The position numbers were made by a program, and so were the translations under genes. Below are positions 26,170 through 35,786 of a DNA stretch of 46,431 nucleotides, piece by piece. The first letter of the stretch is position 1, and each line of letters begins with the position of its first letter. The notes under the pieces are model-generated. The model saw only the letters and a program-made list of their open reading frames with translations. It was not told the origin of the DNA and made no database searches. The stretch is from Allolucifera butyrica (GTDB lineage Bacteria > Bacillota > Negativicutes > Sporomusales > UPPP01), in assembly GCF_900476375.1 (NCBI RefSeq), contig NZ_UPPP01000082.1, forward strand, positions 1-46,431, in the 5' to 3' direction.

Positions 26170-28026
26170 ATGATCGAACTTGATCCTGCTATATTGAATA
26201 AGGTGAACAAGCCCGGACGCTATACCGGGCATGAATGGAACAGCATCCGTAAGGATCATACCCGGGTAGAGGCCAGTATTGCACTGGCTTTTCCGGATGT
26301 TTATGAGGTTGGTATGTCCTATTTGGGATTCAAAATTTTATATCATATTTTAAATCAGCGCGACGATATCGCGGCCGAGCGGGTGTATGCCCCATGGGTG
26401 GACATGGAAGGCGAAATGCGGCAAAGACAAACTCCGTTATATTCTTTAGAAAGTTTTACACCCCTTGCCGAGTTTGATATGGTTGGTTTTACTCTCCAAT
26501 ATGAGATGACATATACCAATATAATCAATATGCTGGACCTGGCCCAAATTCCGAAACTGGCCAGAGACAGGGCCGAAGAGGATCCTTTGATTATTGGCGG
26601 GGGACCTTGTGCTTATAACGCGGAGCCATTAGCCGACTTTTTTGATTTTTTTCTACTCGGCGAAGGGGAAGAATCCATTCTGGAAGTGATGGATTGTTTT
26701 ATTGAATGGAAACGAAGCGGGAAACCCGGCGGGCGGCCGGGTTTGTTAAAGAGGCTGGCTTTACTGGACGGAATTTATATACCCTCCTTATATGACGTAA
26801 CTTACAATCCGGACGGTACGGTGGCTGCTGTTATGCCCAATTCACCGGAGGCTAAACCGGTTATTCAAAAACGCATTGTCAGGGATTTGAACCTGGTGGA
26901 TTTTCCCACGAAACCGGTTGTCCCTTATATTGAAATTGTCCATGACCGGATTATGCTGGAACTCTTCCGCGGCTGTACCCGGGGCTGCCGGTTCTGCCAG
27001 GCCGGTATTTTATACCGTCCTGTACGGGAACGGCGGCCGGAAAAACTGGTGGAATTGGCCCGGCAATTAATTGATAACACGGGATATAATGAGATATCAC
27101 TTGTTTCTTTAAGTTCGGCCGATTATTCCTGTTTGCACGAACTGGTGAAAACATGCCTTGAAAAGTTTCAGGATCAAGGCGTCAGTATATCGTTGCCTTC
27201 CTTGCGGATTGACAGTTTTTCCATTCAATTGGCGCAGGAAGTCCAAAAAGTGCGGAAGAGCGGATTGACGTTTGCTCCGGAAGCCGGTACGCAGCGGCTA
27301 AGGGATGTTATTAACAAAGGGGTTACGGAGCAGGATTTGGAAGATGCGGTCACCGCCGCTTTCCGGGCCGGATGGTCAACAATCAAGTTATATTTTATGA
27401 TTGGGTTGCCGACCGAAACCGATGAAGATGTAGCCGGTATTGCTGAAATGGCTCATAAAGTGATCCGTTTATATAAAAATTTGCGGGGGCGCCGTGGCTG
27501 CAAGGTTACGGTTAGTGTTTCCTCTTTCGTACCGAAACCGCAAACAGCCTTCCAATGGTTTGGTCAAAATCCGGTTGCCGAATTGGAGCGCAAACAGCAA
27601 ATTTTAAAGTCCCTGTTAAAAGAACGGGATATTTCTTTTCACTGGCACGATTCCCCAACCAGCTTTTTAGAGGGAATTTTTGCCCGCGGCGACCGCCGGC
27701 TTGCCGCCGTGTTGCTGAAGGCTTGGGAACTGGGCGCTAAGTTTGACGGCTGGTCGGAACATTTTAACTATGATGCCTGGCTGGAAGCTTTCCGGCAAAC
27801 GGGAATGGATCCGGCCTTCTATGCCAACCGGACAAGACTGGGTAATGAATGCCTCCCCTGGGATCATCTGCATTCCGGGGTTGATAAATCCTTTTTGCAG
27901 CAGGAGTATGAGCAGGCTCTGCAGGGAGCGGCTACGCCGGATTGCCGGCGGGATACCTGCAGCGGCTGCGGTGTTTGCCAGGGATTGGGTGTTGAGGTTA
28001 TTGACTGGAGGAACCAGGAATTATGA
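26170..28026 (+). CDS. B12-binding-type radical SAM protein (TIGR03960 family)
   Basis: A 618-residue protein: N-terminal cobalamin-binding-like domain (residues about 35-200), radical SAM core with CTRGCRFCQ (Cys269, Cys273 and Cys276 for the [4Fe-4S] cluster) and a C-terminal cysteine motif (CRRDTCSGCGVC) that may hold another cluster. The family is widespread in Firmicutes, nearly always followed by a DUF2344 gene, as here with ATGA overlap, and near RNase G and L21. The substrate is unknown; a tRNA/rRNA modification role is a common suggestion, not shown here. Confidence 0.88.
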   Translation: MIELDPAILNKVNKPGRYTGHEWNSIRKDHTRVEASIALAFPDVYEVGMSYLGFKILYHILNQRDDIAAERVYAPWVDMEGEMRQRQTPLYSLESFTPLAEFDMVGFTLQYEMTYTNIINMLDLAQIPKLARDRAEEDPLIIGGGPCAYNAEPLADFFDFFLLGEGEESILEVMDCFIEWKRSGKPGGRPGLLKRLALLDGIYIPSLYDVTYNPDGTVAAVMPNSPEAKPVIQKRIVRDLNLVDFPTKPVVPYIEIVHDRIMLELFRGCTRGCRFCQAGILYRPVRERRPEKLVELARQLIDNTGYNEISLVSLSSADYSCLHELVKTCLEKFQDQGVSISLPSLRIDSFSIQLAQEVQKVRKSGLTFAPEAGTQRLRDVINKGVTEQDLEDAVTAAFRAGWSTIKLYFMIGLPTETDEDVAGIAEMAHKVIRLYKNLRGRRGCKVTVSVSSFVPKPQTAFQWFGQNPVAELERKQQILKSLLKERDISFHWHDSPTSFLEGIFARGDRRLAAVLLKAWELGAKFDGWSEHFNYDAWLEAFRQTGMDPAFYANRTRLGNECLPWDHLHSGVDKSFLQQEYEQALQGAATPDCRRDTCSGCGVCQGLGVEVIDWRNQEL

Positions 28027-28721
28027 CGAGAATACGTTTGGAGCTTACGAAGGGGCTTGCGGTGAGATATATTTCCCATTTGGATTATTCACGGGCTCTG
28101 GAAAGGGCCTTTCGCCGGGCCAAACTTCCTGTTGCCTATTCGGAAGGCTTTAACCCCCACATGAAAGTGGCCTTTGCTTCGGCGCTGGCAGTTGGAGTGA
28201 CGAGTGATGCAGAGTACATGGACGTCGAATTGGTGGATAAAATGGATCTTGCTGCGATTCAAGAATGCCTTGCCGGACAAATGCCACCCGGTATAGCTAT
28301 TAAGCAGGTAAAATATGTAGACATTCATGCTCCGGCCTTGATGGCGATTGTCAATTTGGCCCATTACCGGATTATTGTTCCGGTGGCAGAGAATACTTCC
28401 CCGGCTGATATCGAACGGAGTATGGAGCAGTTTAAAACGGCGGCTGAGATTCCTTATACCCGGATATCTCCCAAGGGAAAAAGAGAAATCAACATAAAAC
28501 AGTTTCTTGGCGGCGACATGACTGCTGTCGTAGCGGACCAGACAATTGAATTGAGCTTCGACATCCGGATCACTCCTACCGGCAGTATTAAACCGGGAGA
28601 GGTTTTGGATGCGCTGGTTACTTTCTTTAAGTTGCCGGTGCGTCAGGATGGGGCCGCCATTCATCGTACGGGCTTATTCATTGCGGACGGTACTTTACGG
28701 CAAAGTCCGATGGACTTATAA
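28023..28721 (+). CDS. TIGR03936 / DUF2344 radical SAM-associated protein
   Basis: A 232-residue protein beginning RIRLELTKGLAVRYISHLDY, then AFRRAKLPVAYSEGFNPHMK, the hallmark of DUF2344. It overlaps the radical SAM gene by four bases (ATGA), and in some organisms the two are fused, so it is presumably a partner or substrate-binding subunit. No catalytic residues are known to me. Confidence 0.88.
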   Translation: MTRIRLELTKGLAVRYISHLDYSRALERAFRRAKLPVAYSEGFNPHMKVAFASALAVGVTSDAEYMDVELVDKMDLAAIQECLAGQMPPGIAIKQVKYVDIHAPALMAIVNLAHYRIIVPVAENTSPADIERSMEQFKTAAEIPYTRISPKGKREINIKQFLGGDMTAVVADQTIELSFDIRITPTGSIKPGEVLDALVTFFKLPVRQDGAAIHRTGLFIADGTLRQSPMDL

Positions 28722-28767
28722 CGAATAGGAGTTTGCTTTAGGCAGACTCAATGAAGGGAGGAGGGAC

Positions 28768-30210
28768 ATGGGTAAAACAATTCTGATTAATGTCACTCCG
28801 GAAGAAACCCGCATGGCTTTACTGGAAAATAGTGATTTGGTGGAAGTAGCGGTTGAGCGGGCGGAAACAGGCCATATTGTCGGCAATATTTATAAGGGCA
28901 GAATAAAAAATGTTTTGCCTGGTATGCAGGCCGCTTTTATTGATATCGGCCGTGATAAAAATTCATTTTTATATGTTGGCGATCTGTTTCCAAGGGTCTC
29001 GCGACTGGCCGCAGGGGATGAAGTTTTAACCGCCGGGCAGGATATTATAATTCAGATTGTAAAAGATGCCATTGGCACCAAAGGGCCCCGCGCGACAACT
29101 CATTTGACCCTGCCGGGCCGCTATGTGGTTTTGATGCCGACCGTTGACTATATTGGCATATCCCGGCGAATTGAGTGCGATAAGGAAAGAGAGCGGTTAA
29201 AAGCAGTAGCGGAAAAGGTACGCCCGGCGGGAATGGGAATGATTGTTCGCACCATAGCGGAAGGAAAAACGGAAGATGATTTACAGCGGGATGTTTCGTA
29301 TCTTCATAATTTATGGAATGCTCTGACTGCCCGGAGCAAGCGCTCTCACGCCCCTACTCTCTTATACCGGGATGTGGATCTCGTAATTCGTATCGTTAGA
29401 GACTATTTGACGGCGGATGTGTCCGAAATGGTGATTGATAACCGGGAAGCGTATGGGCGGGTATGTGATTTATTGCGCTTTACGTCCCCTGATTTTGTAC
29501 CCCGGGTGCGCTTTTACCAGGGAACGGACGACCTCTTTGTGCATTATGGCATAGACGGGGAAATGGAAAAGTTACACCAGCGGCAGGTGTGGCTGAAGTG
29601 CGGCGGTTATCTCGTTATTGACCATACCGAAGCTCTAACGGTGATTGATGTAAATACGGGTAAGTTTGTCGGACAGACCAATCTGGCCGATACGGTGTTC
29701 CAGACCAATCTCCAGGCTGTGGCTGAAATTGCCAGACAGATCCGGTTGCGGGACATTGGCGGCATTATTATTATTGATTTCATTGATATGGAAAAAGACG
29801 TGCATAAAGAGGCTGTTTTAACCGCTTTGGGAGATCATTTAAAAAAGGACCGTACCAAAACCAATGTACTTGGCCTGACAGGTCTGGGACTGGTCGAAAT
29901 GACCCGGAAGAAATCGCGGCAGAACCTGGATTCCCTGCTATATAGCGAATGCCCCTGCTGCTCCGGCCGGGGCCGGATTCAATCACCGGAAACGGTAGCG
30001 ATTCATGTCCGCAGACATTTGCGAAAAATCAATGGTGAGTGCAAGGGCGGGGGACATATACTTATTCAGGTGCATCCGCGGGTGGCGGAAATTTTTTCGC
30101 GTCAGGATGAAATTCCCCGTTTGGAGCAGGAACTGGCACGGAGGCTGGTCGTGGAAGCGGTTCCAACTATGCATACCGAAGCCTTTTCCGTACTCTATCA
30201 GCAGGACTAG
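28768..30210 (+). CDS. rng: Ribonuclease G/E family endonuclease
   Basis: A 480-residue RNase G/E: N-terminal S1 domain (IYKGRIKNVLPGMQAAFIDI, residues about 35-120), 5'-sensor region, DNase-I-like catalytic region with VIDVNTGKF and IIIIDFIDM supplying the metal-binding aspartates, and a zinc-link CPCCSGRGR. Length matches RNase G rather than RNase E with its long scaffold tail. It processes rRNA and decays mRNA. Start: ATG after GGGAGGAGG. The L21 operon promoter follows directly. Confidence 0.93.
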   Translation: MGKTILINVTPEETRMALLENSDLVEVAVERAETGHIVGNIYKGRIKNVLPGMQAAFIDIGRDKNSFLYVGDLFPRVSRLAAGDEVLTAGQDIIIQIVKDAIGTKGPRATTHLTLPGRYVVLMPTVDYIGISRRIECDKERERLKAVAEKVRPAGMGMIVRTIAEGKTEDDLQRDVSYLHNLWNALTARSKRSHAPTLLYRDVDLVIRIVRDYLTADVSEMVIDNREAYGRVCDLLRFTSPDFVPRVRFYQGTDDLFVHYGIDGEMEKLHQRQVWLKCGGYLVIDHTEALTVIDVNTGKFVGQTNLADTVFQTNLQAVAEIARQIRLRDIGGIIIIDFIDMEKDVHKEAVLTALGDHLKKDRTKTNVLGLTGLGLVEMTRKKSRQNLDSLLYSECPCCSGRGRIQSPETVAIHVRRHLRKINGECKGGGHILIQVHPRVAEIFSRQDEIPRLEQELARRLVVEAVPTMHTEAFSVLYQQD

Positions 30211-30228
30211 AGCTTGTAAACAGTTTAA

Positions 30229-30257
30229 TTGACAAACAGCTTCAATTATGGTAAAAT
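30229..30257 (+). promoter_or_regulatory. Sigma-A promoter of the rplU operon
   Basis: TTGACA (30229-30234), 17-base spacer, TAAAAT (30252-30257). It starts a leader of about 130 bases before rplU. Confidence 0.85.
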
Positions 30258-30263
30258 TTCAAT

Positions 30264-30386
30264 CTGTAGGTGTGCGTGCTTTAGGCTGTACACTTCAACC
30301 GCTCAGAGAGGTTCTAAATTGAACTGCATGGTGCCGTAAGGCAGTGTGGAGCATACCGAATCTGGCGAGTCTACGTGCAGGGAGGT
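30264..30386 (+). ncRNA. Ribosomal protein L21 leader RNA
   Basis: The untranslated segment between this promoter and the rplU ribosome-binding site sits where Firmicutes carry the autoregulatory L21 leader. Local paired segments are visible, for example GGTGCCGTAAGGC. Assignment is by position and general look; a covariance-model search (Rfam L21_leader) would decide. Confidence 0.55.
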
Positions 30387-30396
30387 GTAATGTCCA

Positions 30397-30708
30397 GTGT
30401 ATGCTATTATTGAAACAGGCGGAAAGCAATATCGCGTTGCCGAAGGTGATGTAGTTACGATTGAAAAATTGGAAATCACAGAAGGCGAAGCGGTTGAGTT
30501 TGACCGTGTATTGACTGTGGTTAAAGACGGTGAGGTTAAAATCGGCAAACCGGTTGTAACCGGGGCCAAAGTTAGCGGCAAAGTCCTGACTCATGGCAAA
30601 GATAAAAAGATTTTGGTTTTTAAATATAAAGCGAAATCGAATTATCGGAAACGTCAGGGTCATCGTCAGCCGTTTACTAAAGTTGTGATTGAAAAGATTG
30701 ATGCCTAG
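30397..30708 (+). CDS. rplU: 50S ribosomal protein L21
   Basis: A 103-residue protein with [19 protein letters not shown] at the start and [17 protein letters not shown] at the end, full-length L21, a 23S rRNA-binding protein. It uses GTG 30397 after GGGAGGTG. An ATG at 30390 is out of frame. Its stop overlaps the prp start by one base. Confidence 0.97.
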   Translation: MYAIIETGGKQYRVAEGDVVTIEKLEITEGEAVEFDRVLTVVKDGEVKIGKPVVTGAKVSGKVLTHGKDKKILVFKYKAKSNYRKRQGHRQPFTKVVIEKIDA

Positions 30709-31028
30709 TGATTACAATAGAAATTTTTCGCAACGAAAACCAAGGCATTACAGAATTCCGGGCAAATGGCCATGCCAATGCCGCCGAGCATGGGAAGGAT
30801 ATTATTTGTGCCGGAGTTGCTGCACTTACCCAAACTGCAGTAATGGGACTGGAACGATATTTAGGCCGCGATATGGAACTGGAAGTAGCGAGCGGCAATC
30901 TGGCTATGCGGCTTATAAACAGTCCGGATCATCTGTCCAATGCGATCTTGGAAACCATGTTGCTAGGATTAAAGGAAATTGCTAACATAGACCCAAAACG
31001 TGTTCAAATCAAGGAACACAGGAGGTGA
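30708..31028 (+). CDS. prp: Ribosomal-processing cysteine protease Prp
   Basis: A 106-residue YsxB/Prp protein with the catalytic His in [15 protein letters not shown] and the catalytic Cys in [12 protein letters not shown]. It removes the N-terminal extension of L27 in Firmicutes and relatives (established). The substrate is encoded immediately downstream with such an extension. GTG start overlapping the rplU stop. Confidence 0.95.
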   Translation: MITIEIFRNENQGITEFRANGHANAAEHGKDIICAGVAALTQTAVMGLERYLGRDMELEVASGNLAMRLINSPDHLSNAILETMLLGLKEIANIDPKRVQIKEHRR

Positions 31029-31033
31029 GTAGG

Positions 31034-31327
31034 ATGTTTACTTTTGATTTGCAATTGTTTGCCCATAAAAAAGGAGTAGGAAGTACCCGTAACGGCCGCG
31101 ACAGTGCAGCCCAGCGTCTTGGTGTAAAGCGTCACGCCGGGCAGGTCGTAACAGCCGGCAGTATTCTGGTCCGCCAGAGAGGAACCCATTTTTACCCTGG
31201 TCACAATGTGGGCATTGGTAAAGATGATACATTGTATGCTAAGATCGCCGGGCAAGTTGCTTTTGAGCGTAAAGGCCGTGAGGACCGGCAGATTAGTGTA
31301 TACCCTGTAGCGGAAGAAGCCATGTAA
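31034..31327 (+). CDS. rpmA: 50S ribosomal protein L27 with Prp-cleaved extension
   Basis: A 97-residue L27. It begins [14 protein letters not shown]; Prp should cut after the ninth residue (LQLF/AHKKG), leaving the mature N-terminus that reaches the peptidyl-transferase centre. ATG 31034 lies six bases after AGGAGGTG; the in-frame GTG 31025 is inside that site and is not the start. Confidence 0.97.
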   Translation: MFTFDLQLFAHKKGVGSTRNGRDSAAQRLGVKRHAGQVVTAGSILVRQRGTHFYPGHNVGIGKDDTLYAKIAGQVAFERKGREDRQISVYPVAEEAM

Positions 31328-31330
31328 TGG

Positions 31331-31366
31331 GTGCCTGCGGTATGTTGCCGCAGGCATTATTTTTTG
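31331..31366 (+). terminator. Terminator of rplU-prp-rpmA
   Basis: TGCCTGCGG-TATGTTG-CCGCAGGCA followed by TTATTTTTTG. Confidence 0.9.
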
Positions 31367-31446
31367 ATGAATAAACAGGATTTACCGACGGCGATGCAGA
31401 AAATCCTCAATAAATATGTTATGGTGTCTCGGAAGGATTGATAAAC

Positions 31447-31665
31447 ATGGCAAACACTGATGTATGTGATGAATTAGTTCGGTTGCTCCGGATTCAGCGG
31501 CATGATTTTATTAACCACATGCAGGTTATCCATGCCATGATTCAACTGGGAAAAACGGACCGAGCCATGAAATATATCGAAGAATTAGCCCGTGACCCGG
31601 ACTTGATGTCCGATGTGATTGATAAGCATACCATACAGGAACACTGCCGGAAAGTCGGGTCTTGA
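31447..31665 (+). CDS. Spo0B-like phosphotransferase hairpin domain (72 aa)
   Basis: ATG 31447 (GGAAGGA nine bases upstream) opens a 72-residue frame almost filled by a Spo0B-type alpha-helical domain: RIQRHDFINHMQVIHAMIQLGK with His19 as the predicted phosphorylation site, then a second helix (TDRAMKYIEELARD). Bacillus Spo0B is about 190 residues with a C-terminal ATPase-like domain, which is absent here. The position between rpmA and obgE is the classic spo0B locus. It may dimerise as a minimal phosphotransferase in the Spo0A phosphorelay, or be a relic. Confidence 0.8.
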   Translation: MANTDVCDELVRLLRIQRHDFINHMQVIHAMIQLGKTDRAMKYIEELARDPDLMSDVIDKHTIQEHCRKVGS

Positions 31666-31786
31666 TACATAGTCATACAGCTCTTGGAGTACGTGCCGGG
31701 GATGATATAGCGGCTATGCCTTATAAATTTTGGCCCAAACGAGCATATTACTACAAATTGAGCAATGGAACCGAAGGGGATAAAAT

Positions 31787-33058
31787 ATGTTTATTGACAG
31801 AGCAAAGATTTTTGTTAAAGGCGGCAGCGGAGGAAACGGCATGTCCAGTTTTCGCCGGGAGAAATTTGTCCCCAAGGGGGGACCGAGCGGCGGTGACGGG
31901 GGACGGGGCGGCAATGTCGTTTTGATTGTGGATCCCAATGTGAACACATTAATGGATTTTCGCTACAAGCGTAAGTTTGTTGCTGATTCCGGAGCCAATG
32001 GGCAGAGCAGCAACATGCATGGGAAAGGGGCCGAGGATCTTTTGGTTAAGGTTCCTCCCGGCACGCTGGTGAAAGATGAGCTTACCGGCGAGATCGTTGG
32101 GGACTTGACGCGGGAGAATCAGCAATTAATTGTAGGCAACGGCGGCAGGGGAGGCCGCGGTAATGCGCGTTTTGTAACCAGTGTTCACCGGGCACCGACC
32201 TTTGCCGAAAAGGGGGAGCCCGGGAGTGAACGGTCCTTATTACTGGAATTAAAACTGCTGGCGGATGTGGGACTAGTCGGTTATCCCAGTGTGGGCAAAT
32301 CCAGTATTTTGTCGCGCGTATCGGCGGCAAAACCGGAAATTGCCGCTTATCACTTTACTACCTTAACCCCGGTTCTGGGTGTGGTTAGTTTGGAGGAAGG
32401 CTCTAATTTTGTTTTAGCCGATATTCCAGGCTTGATCGAAGGCGCTCATGAAGGGGTAGGGTTGGGACATGATTTTCTCCGCCATATTGAGCGTACCAGA
32501 GTGATCATTCATGTATTGGATATTTCCGGTATTGAAGGCCGTGATCCAATTGAGGATTATCATAAAATCAATGCAGAGCTAAAATTGTATAACGAAAGGC
32601 TGGCCCAGAGACCGCAACTTATCGCCGCCAACAAAATGGATTTGCCTGACTCCCAGGCCAATTTTTCCAGGATTGCCGCTTATATGAAGCAGGAGGGGCA
32701 TGAGATCTATCCGGTGTCGGCTGCTACTGGTGAAGGCTTGCCTGAATTGATGCGGCGGGCATTTAAGCTTTTGCAGGAGTATGTAGAGGAGCCGGAGGCA
32801 GTGGACGAAGTAAAGGTCTATGAGGCCAAACCGGAAGCCGGATTTACCATTCGCCGTGATGATGACGGTGCTTACGTGGTGGAGGGAAAAGATATCGAGA
32901 AGCTGGTTGCTATGATTAACTTTGAAAATGACGAGGGTGTACGCCGCTTTCAATTGATTTGGCGTCGGCTGGGAATTGATGAGGCGTTAAAAGAGCGCGG
33001 CATTCAAGAAGGCGATACGGTAAGAATCCGGGATATGGAGTTCGAATTCAGGTTATAG
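31787..33058 (+). CDS. obgE: Obg GTPase
   Basis: A 423-residue GTPase: glycine-rich OBG fold (residues 1-158), G domain with GYPSVGKSS from residue 165, DIPGLIEG and NKMD, and a C-terminal OCT domain (about 345-423). It acts in 50S assembly, the stringent response and, in Bacillus, sporulation entry. ATG follows GAAGGGG. Together with the Spo0B-like gene it keeps the Firmicute order. Confidence 0.97.
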   Translation: MFIDRAKIFVKGGSGGNGMSSFRREKFVPKGGPSGGDGGRGGNVVLIVDPNVNTLMDFRYKRKFVADSGANGQSSNMHGKGAEDLLVKVPPGTLVKDELTGEIVGDLTRENQQLIVGNGGRGGRGNARFVTSVHRAPTFAEKGEPGSERSLLLELKLLADVGLVGYPSVGKSSILSRVSAAKPEIAAYHFTTLTPVLGVVSLEEGSNFVLADIPGLIEGAHEGVGLGHDFLRHIERTRVIIHVLDISGIEGRDPIEDYHKINAELKLYNERLAQRPQLIAANKMDLPDSQANFSRIAAYMKQEGHEIYPVSAATGEGLPELMRRAFKLLQEYVEEPEAVDEVKVYEAKPEAGFTIRRDDDGAYVVEGKDIEKLVAMINFENDEGVRRFQLIWRRLGIDEALKERGIQEGDTVRIRDMEFEFRL

Positions 33059-33078
33059 AGGGGACAAGGTAGTTTGAT

Positions 33079-33369
33079 ATGTTGACAGGAAAACAAAAAC
33101 GCTATTTGCGTTCTATCGGCAGCACGATCGAACCGATTGTGCAAATCGGTAAGGGCGGCGTGGCCCAGCCGGTCATTGAAAGTGCAAAGGATGCATTGCT
33201 GGCCCGGGAATTAATTAAAGTTCGAGTATTACAAAACAGCCCTGAGGAACCCCCAATTGCCATTGCCTTTCTGGCGGAAAGTACGGGGGCGGAACTAGTT
33301 CAAGTCATTGGACGCAACGGCTTGCTATATAAACGGAATCAGGAAAAGCCGAAACTTGAACTGCCTTAG
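33079..33369 (+). CDS. yhbY: YhbY-family RNA-binding protein (CRM domain)
   Basis: A 96-residue CRM-domain protein with LTGKQKRYLRS at the start and the IGKGG loop (QIGKGGVAQPVIES). It associates with pre-50S ribosomal particles in other bacteria. It lies between obgE and proB, a common arrangement. Confidence 0.9.
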   Translation: MLTGKQKRYLRSIGSTIEPIVQIGKGGVAQPVIESAKDALLARELIKVRVLQNSPEEPPIAIAFLAESTGAELVQVIGRNGLLYKRNQEKPKLELP

Positions 33370-33386
33370 CGGGTGGGGGAGAGAGA

Positions 33387-34514
33387 ATGCTGACAAGAGA
33401 AACGCTGGGAACTGCGCAACGGATTGTAGTCAAAGTAGGAACCAGTACACTGACCCATGGAACAGGAAAACTGAATTATTTGCGCATTGAAAAGCTGGTC
33501 CGGGATTTGTCCGACCTGGTGAACCAGGGTAAAGAGATCGTACTGGTTTCCTCGGGGGCGGTAGGAGCCGGAATGGACCGGCTGGGTTTGACGGAGAAGC
33601 CGAGGACCATACCGGAAAAGCAGGCTGCTGCTGCGGTTGGACAGGGAATATTGATGCATACGTACGAAAAATTTTTTGCTGAATATGGCCAGATTGTTGC
33701 GCAGGTATTGCTAACGCGGGAGGATTCGGTCAATCGAAAACGGTATGCCAATTCCCGCAATACTCTGCTTACCTTATTGCGCATGGGTGTTATCCCTGTG
33801 ATTAACGAAAATGATGCGGTTGCGGTTGATGAACTCAAAATTGGCGACAATGATACCTTATCGGCAATAGTTGCCAGTATTATTGATGCGGATTTACTCA
33901 TCATTTTGTCGGATGTGGACGGGGTTTATACGGAAAATCCACAGAAGAATTTCCAGGCGCAGCTTATTACGGAAATACGCGATATTACGCCGGAAATCGA
34001 ATCATTATCCGGTGAGCCGGGTTCCCTGCGGGGAACCGGTGGAATGTATACCAAAATTCAGGCAGGAAAAATTGCCATTAATTCCGGCACGGTTATGGTG
34101 ATTGCCTCCGGTGCCAAAGACGGTCTCATACGGGATATTTTGCAGGGAGCTCAAGTTGGTACGATTTTTTTACCCAAGGAAAATCGTCTGCACTTTCGCA
34201 AGCGATGGCTGGCTTTCGGATCACGCATTTATGGTGCCGTTACCATTGATAAAGGCTGCGAGCGGGCGCTCTTAGAAGACGGTTCCAGTCTGCTGGCTGC
34301 CGGTATTACGGCGGTGGAGGGGTGTTTTAAACAAGGCAACACGATCCGGATTAAAACTTTGGCAGGACGGGAAATCGCCCGCGGCTTAGCAAATTACAGT
34401 GCCGAGGATACGAAAAAAGTTATGGGCCGTCATACCAGTGAAATTACTTATATTCTCGGTTCCAAGCCTTATGATGAGGTGATTCACCGGGATAACATGG
34501 TCTTGTTGATATAG
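33387..34514 (+). CDS. proB: Glutamate 5-kinase
   Basis: A 375-residue enzyme with an amino-acid-kinase domain (VVKVGTSTLTHGTGKL, VSSGAVGAGMDRLGL, LRGTGGMYTKIQAG) and a C-terminal PUA domain (about 275-375). It phosphorylates glutamate in the first step of proline synthesis and is usually proline-inhibited. proA starts 12 bases later. Confidence 0.96.
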   Translation: MLTRETLGTAQRIVVKVGTSTLTHGTGKLNYLRIEKLVRDLSDLVNQGKEIVLVSSGAVGAGMDRLGLTEKPRTIPEKQAAAAVGQGILMHTYEKFFAEYGQIVAQVLLTREDSVNRKRYANSRNTLLTLLRMGVIPVINENDAVAVDELKIGDNDTLSAIVASIIDADLLIILSDVDGVYTENPQKNFQAQLITEIRDITPEIESLSGEPGSLRGTGGMYTKIQAGKIAINSGTVMVIASGAKDGLIRDILQGAQVGTIFLPKENRLHFRKRWLAFGSRIYGAVTIDKGCERALLEDGSSLLAAGITAVEGCFKQGNTIRIKTLAGREIARGLANYSAEDTKKVMGRHTSEITYILGSKPYDEVIHRDNMVLLI

Positions 34515-34526
34515 GGGGGGAATTGG

Positions 34527-35780
34527 ATGGACTGCGTAAGCGAGGTAAAGGAAAAGGGACTGCGGGCCAAGCAGGCGGCCCGCAAATTGGCAACTGCATC
34601 TGCCCAGGTTAAAAATCAGGCGCTTTTGCACATGGCGGACGCGTTGGAACAGGAACGGGCAACGATTCTGGACGGAAATCGCCAGGATATGGAGAACGGA
34701 AAGGCGAATGGTCTTTCCAAGGCTTTACTGGACCGTTTGCTTTTAGACGAAACCAGGATTCATAATATGGCGGAAGGATTGAGGCAGATTGTTTCGCTTG
34801 CCGATCCCATCGGCGAAGGACTCGAAATCATACGCCGGCCGAATGGTCTTGAGATCAGCAAGGTCAGAGTGCCGTTGGGAGTTATCGGTATGATTTACGA
34901 AGCCCGGCCGAATGTCACCGTGGACGCTGCCGGCTTGTGTCTTAAATCCGGAAATGCCGTCGTTTTACGGGGAGGATCCGAGGCAATTCATTCCAATCGG
35001 GCTATTGCTAAAATTATTGCAGAGGCGGCGGTTGCCGCGGGTATACCGCAAGGCTCAATCCAGCTTATTGAGACTACGGACCGGCAAGCGGTAAATGCAA
35101 TGCTTTCCTTAAACGAGTTTTTCGACGTAATTATTCCCCGGGGTGGTGCCGGACTGATCAAAACCGTTGTGGCCAACAGTTCTGTACCAGTCATTGAAAC
35201 GGGAACCGGCGTATGCCATATCTTTGTGGATGAAACGGCGGACTTGGTTATGGCGGAGAACATTGCTTTTAATGCTAAAGTTTCCCGTCCGGGGGTATGC
35301 AATGCTATGGAAACCTTGCTGGTGCACAGGGCGATAGCCGGCCGTTTTCTCCCGGCCATGCTGGAAAAATATCATCACGCAGGAGTCGAACTAAGGGGTT
35401 GTCCGGAAACCAGAAGCTTTCATCCGGCTGTAAAAATGGCTGCGGAAGAAGATTGGAGCTGTGAATATCTGGATCTTATTTTAGCGGTCAAAGTGGTCGA
35501 TAGTTTAGATGAGGCCCTTGAGCACATCGACTGTTACGGAACGAAGCACTCCGAGGCAATTGTTACCAATGATTATCATAACGCCCGCCGTTTTCAACAG
35601 GAAGTGGATGCTGCAGCTGTATACGTCAATGCATCCACCCGTTTTACCGACGGTTATGAATTTGGCTTTGGCGCGGAGATCGGGATCAGTACCCAAAAAC
35701 TCCACGCCCGGGGGCCAATGGGGCTTAGGGAATTAACGAGTATAAAATATATGGTAGCCGGAAACGGACAAATCAGATAA
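34527..35780 (+). CDS. proA: Gamma-glutamyl phosphate reductase
   Basis: A 417-residue aldehyde-dehydrogenase-fold enzyme, full length: MIYEARPNVTVDAAGLCLKS, IIPRGGAGLI and RPGVCNAMETLLVH with the catalytic Cys. NADPH-dependent reduction gives glutamate semialdehyde. It forms an operon with proB and ends at a strong terminator. No proC is in the window. Confidence 0.96.
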   Translation: MDCVSEVKEKGLRAKQAARKLATASAQVKNQALLHMADALEQERATILDGNRQDMENGKANGLSKALLDRLLLDETRIHNMAEGLRQIVSLADPIGEGLEIIRRPNGLEISKVRVPLGVIGMIYEARPNVTVDAAGLCLKSGNAVVLRGGSEAIHSNRAIAKIIAEAAVAAGIPQGSIQLIETTDRQAVNAMLSLNEFFDVIIPRGGAGLIKTVVANSSVPVIETGTGVCHIFVDETADLVMAENIAFNAKVSRPGVCNAMETLLVHRAIAGRFLPAMLEKYHHAGVELRGCPETRSFHPAVKMAAEEDWSCEYLDLILAVKVVDSLDEALEHIDCYGTKHSEAIVTNDYHNARRFQQEVDAAAVYVNASTRFTDGYEFGFGAEIGISTQKLHARGPMGLRELTSIKYMVAGNGQIR

Positions 35781-35786
35781 TAAGCA

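Noticed and set aside
31662..31925. Frame between the Spo0B-like gene and obgE as a possible second half of Spo0B
   Set aside because: It overlaps obgE by about 140 bases in another frame and shows no similarity to the Spo0B C-terminal domain.
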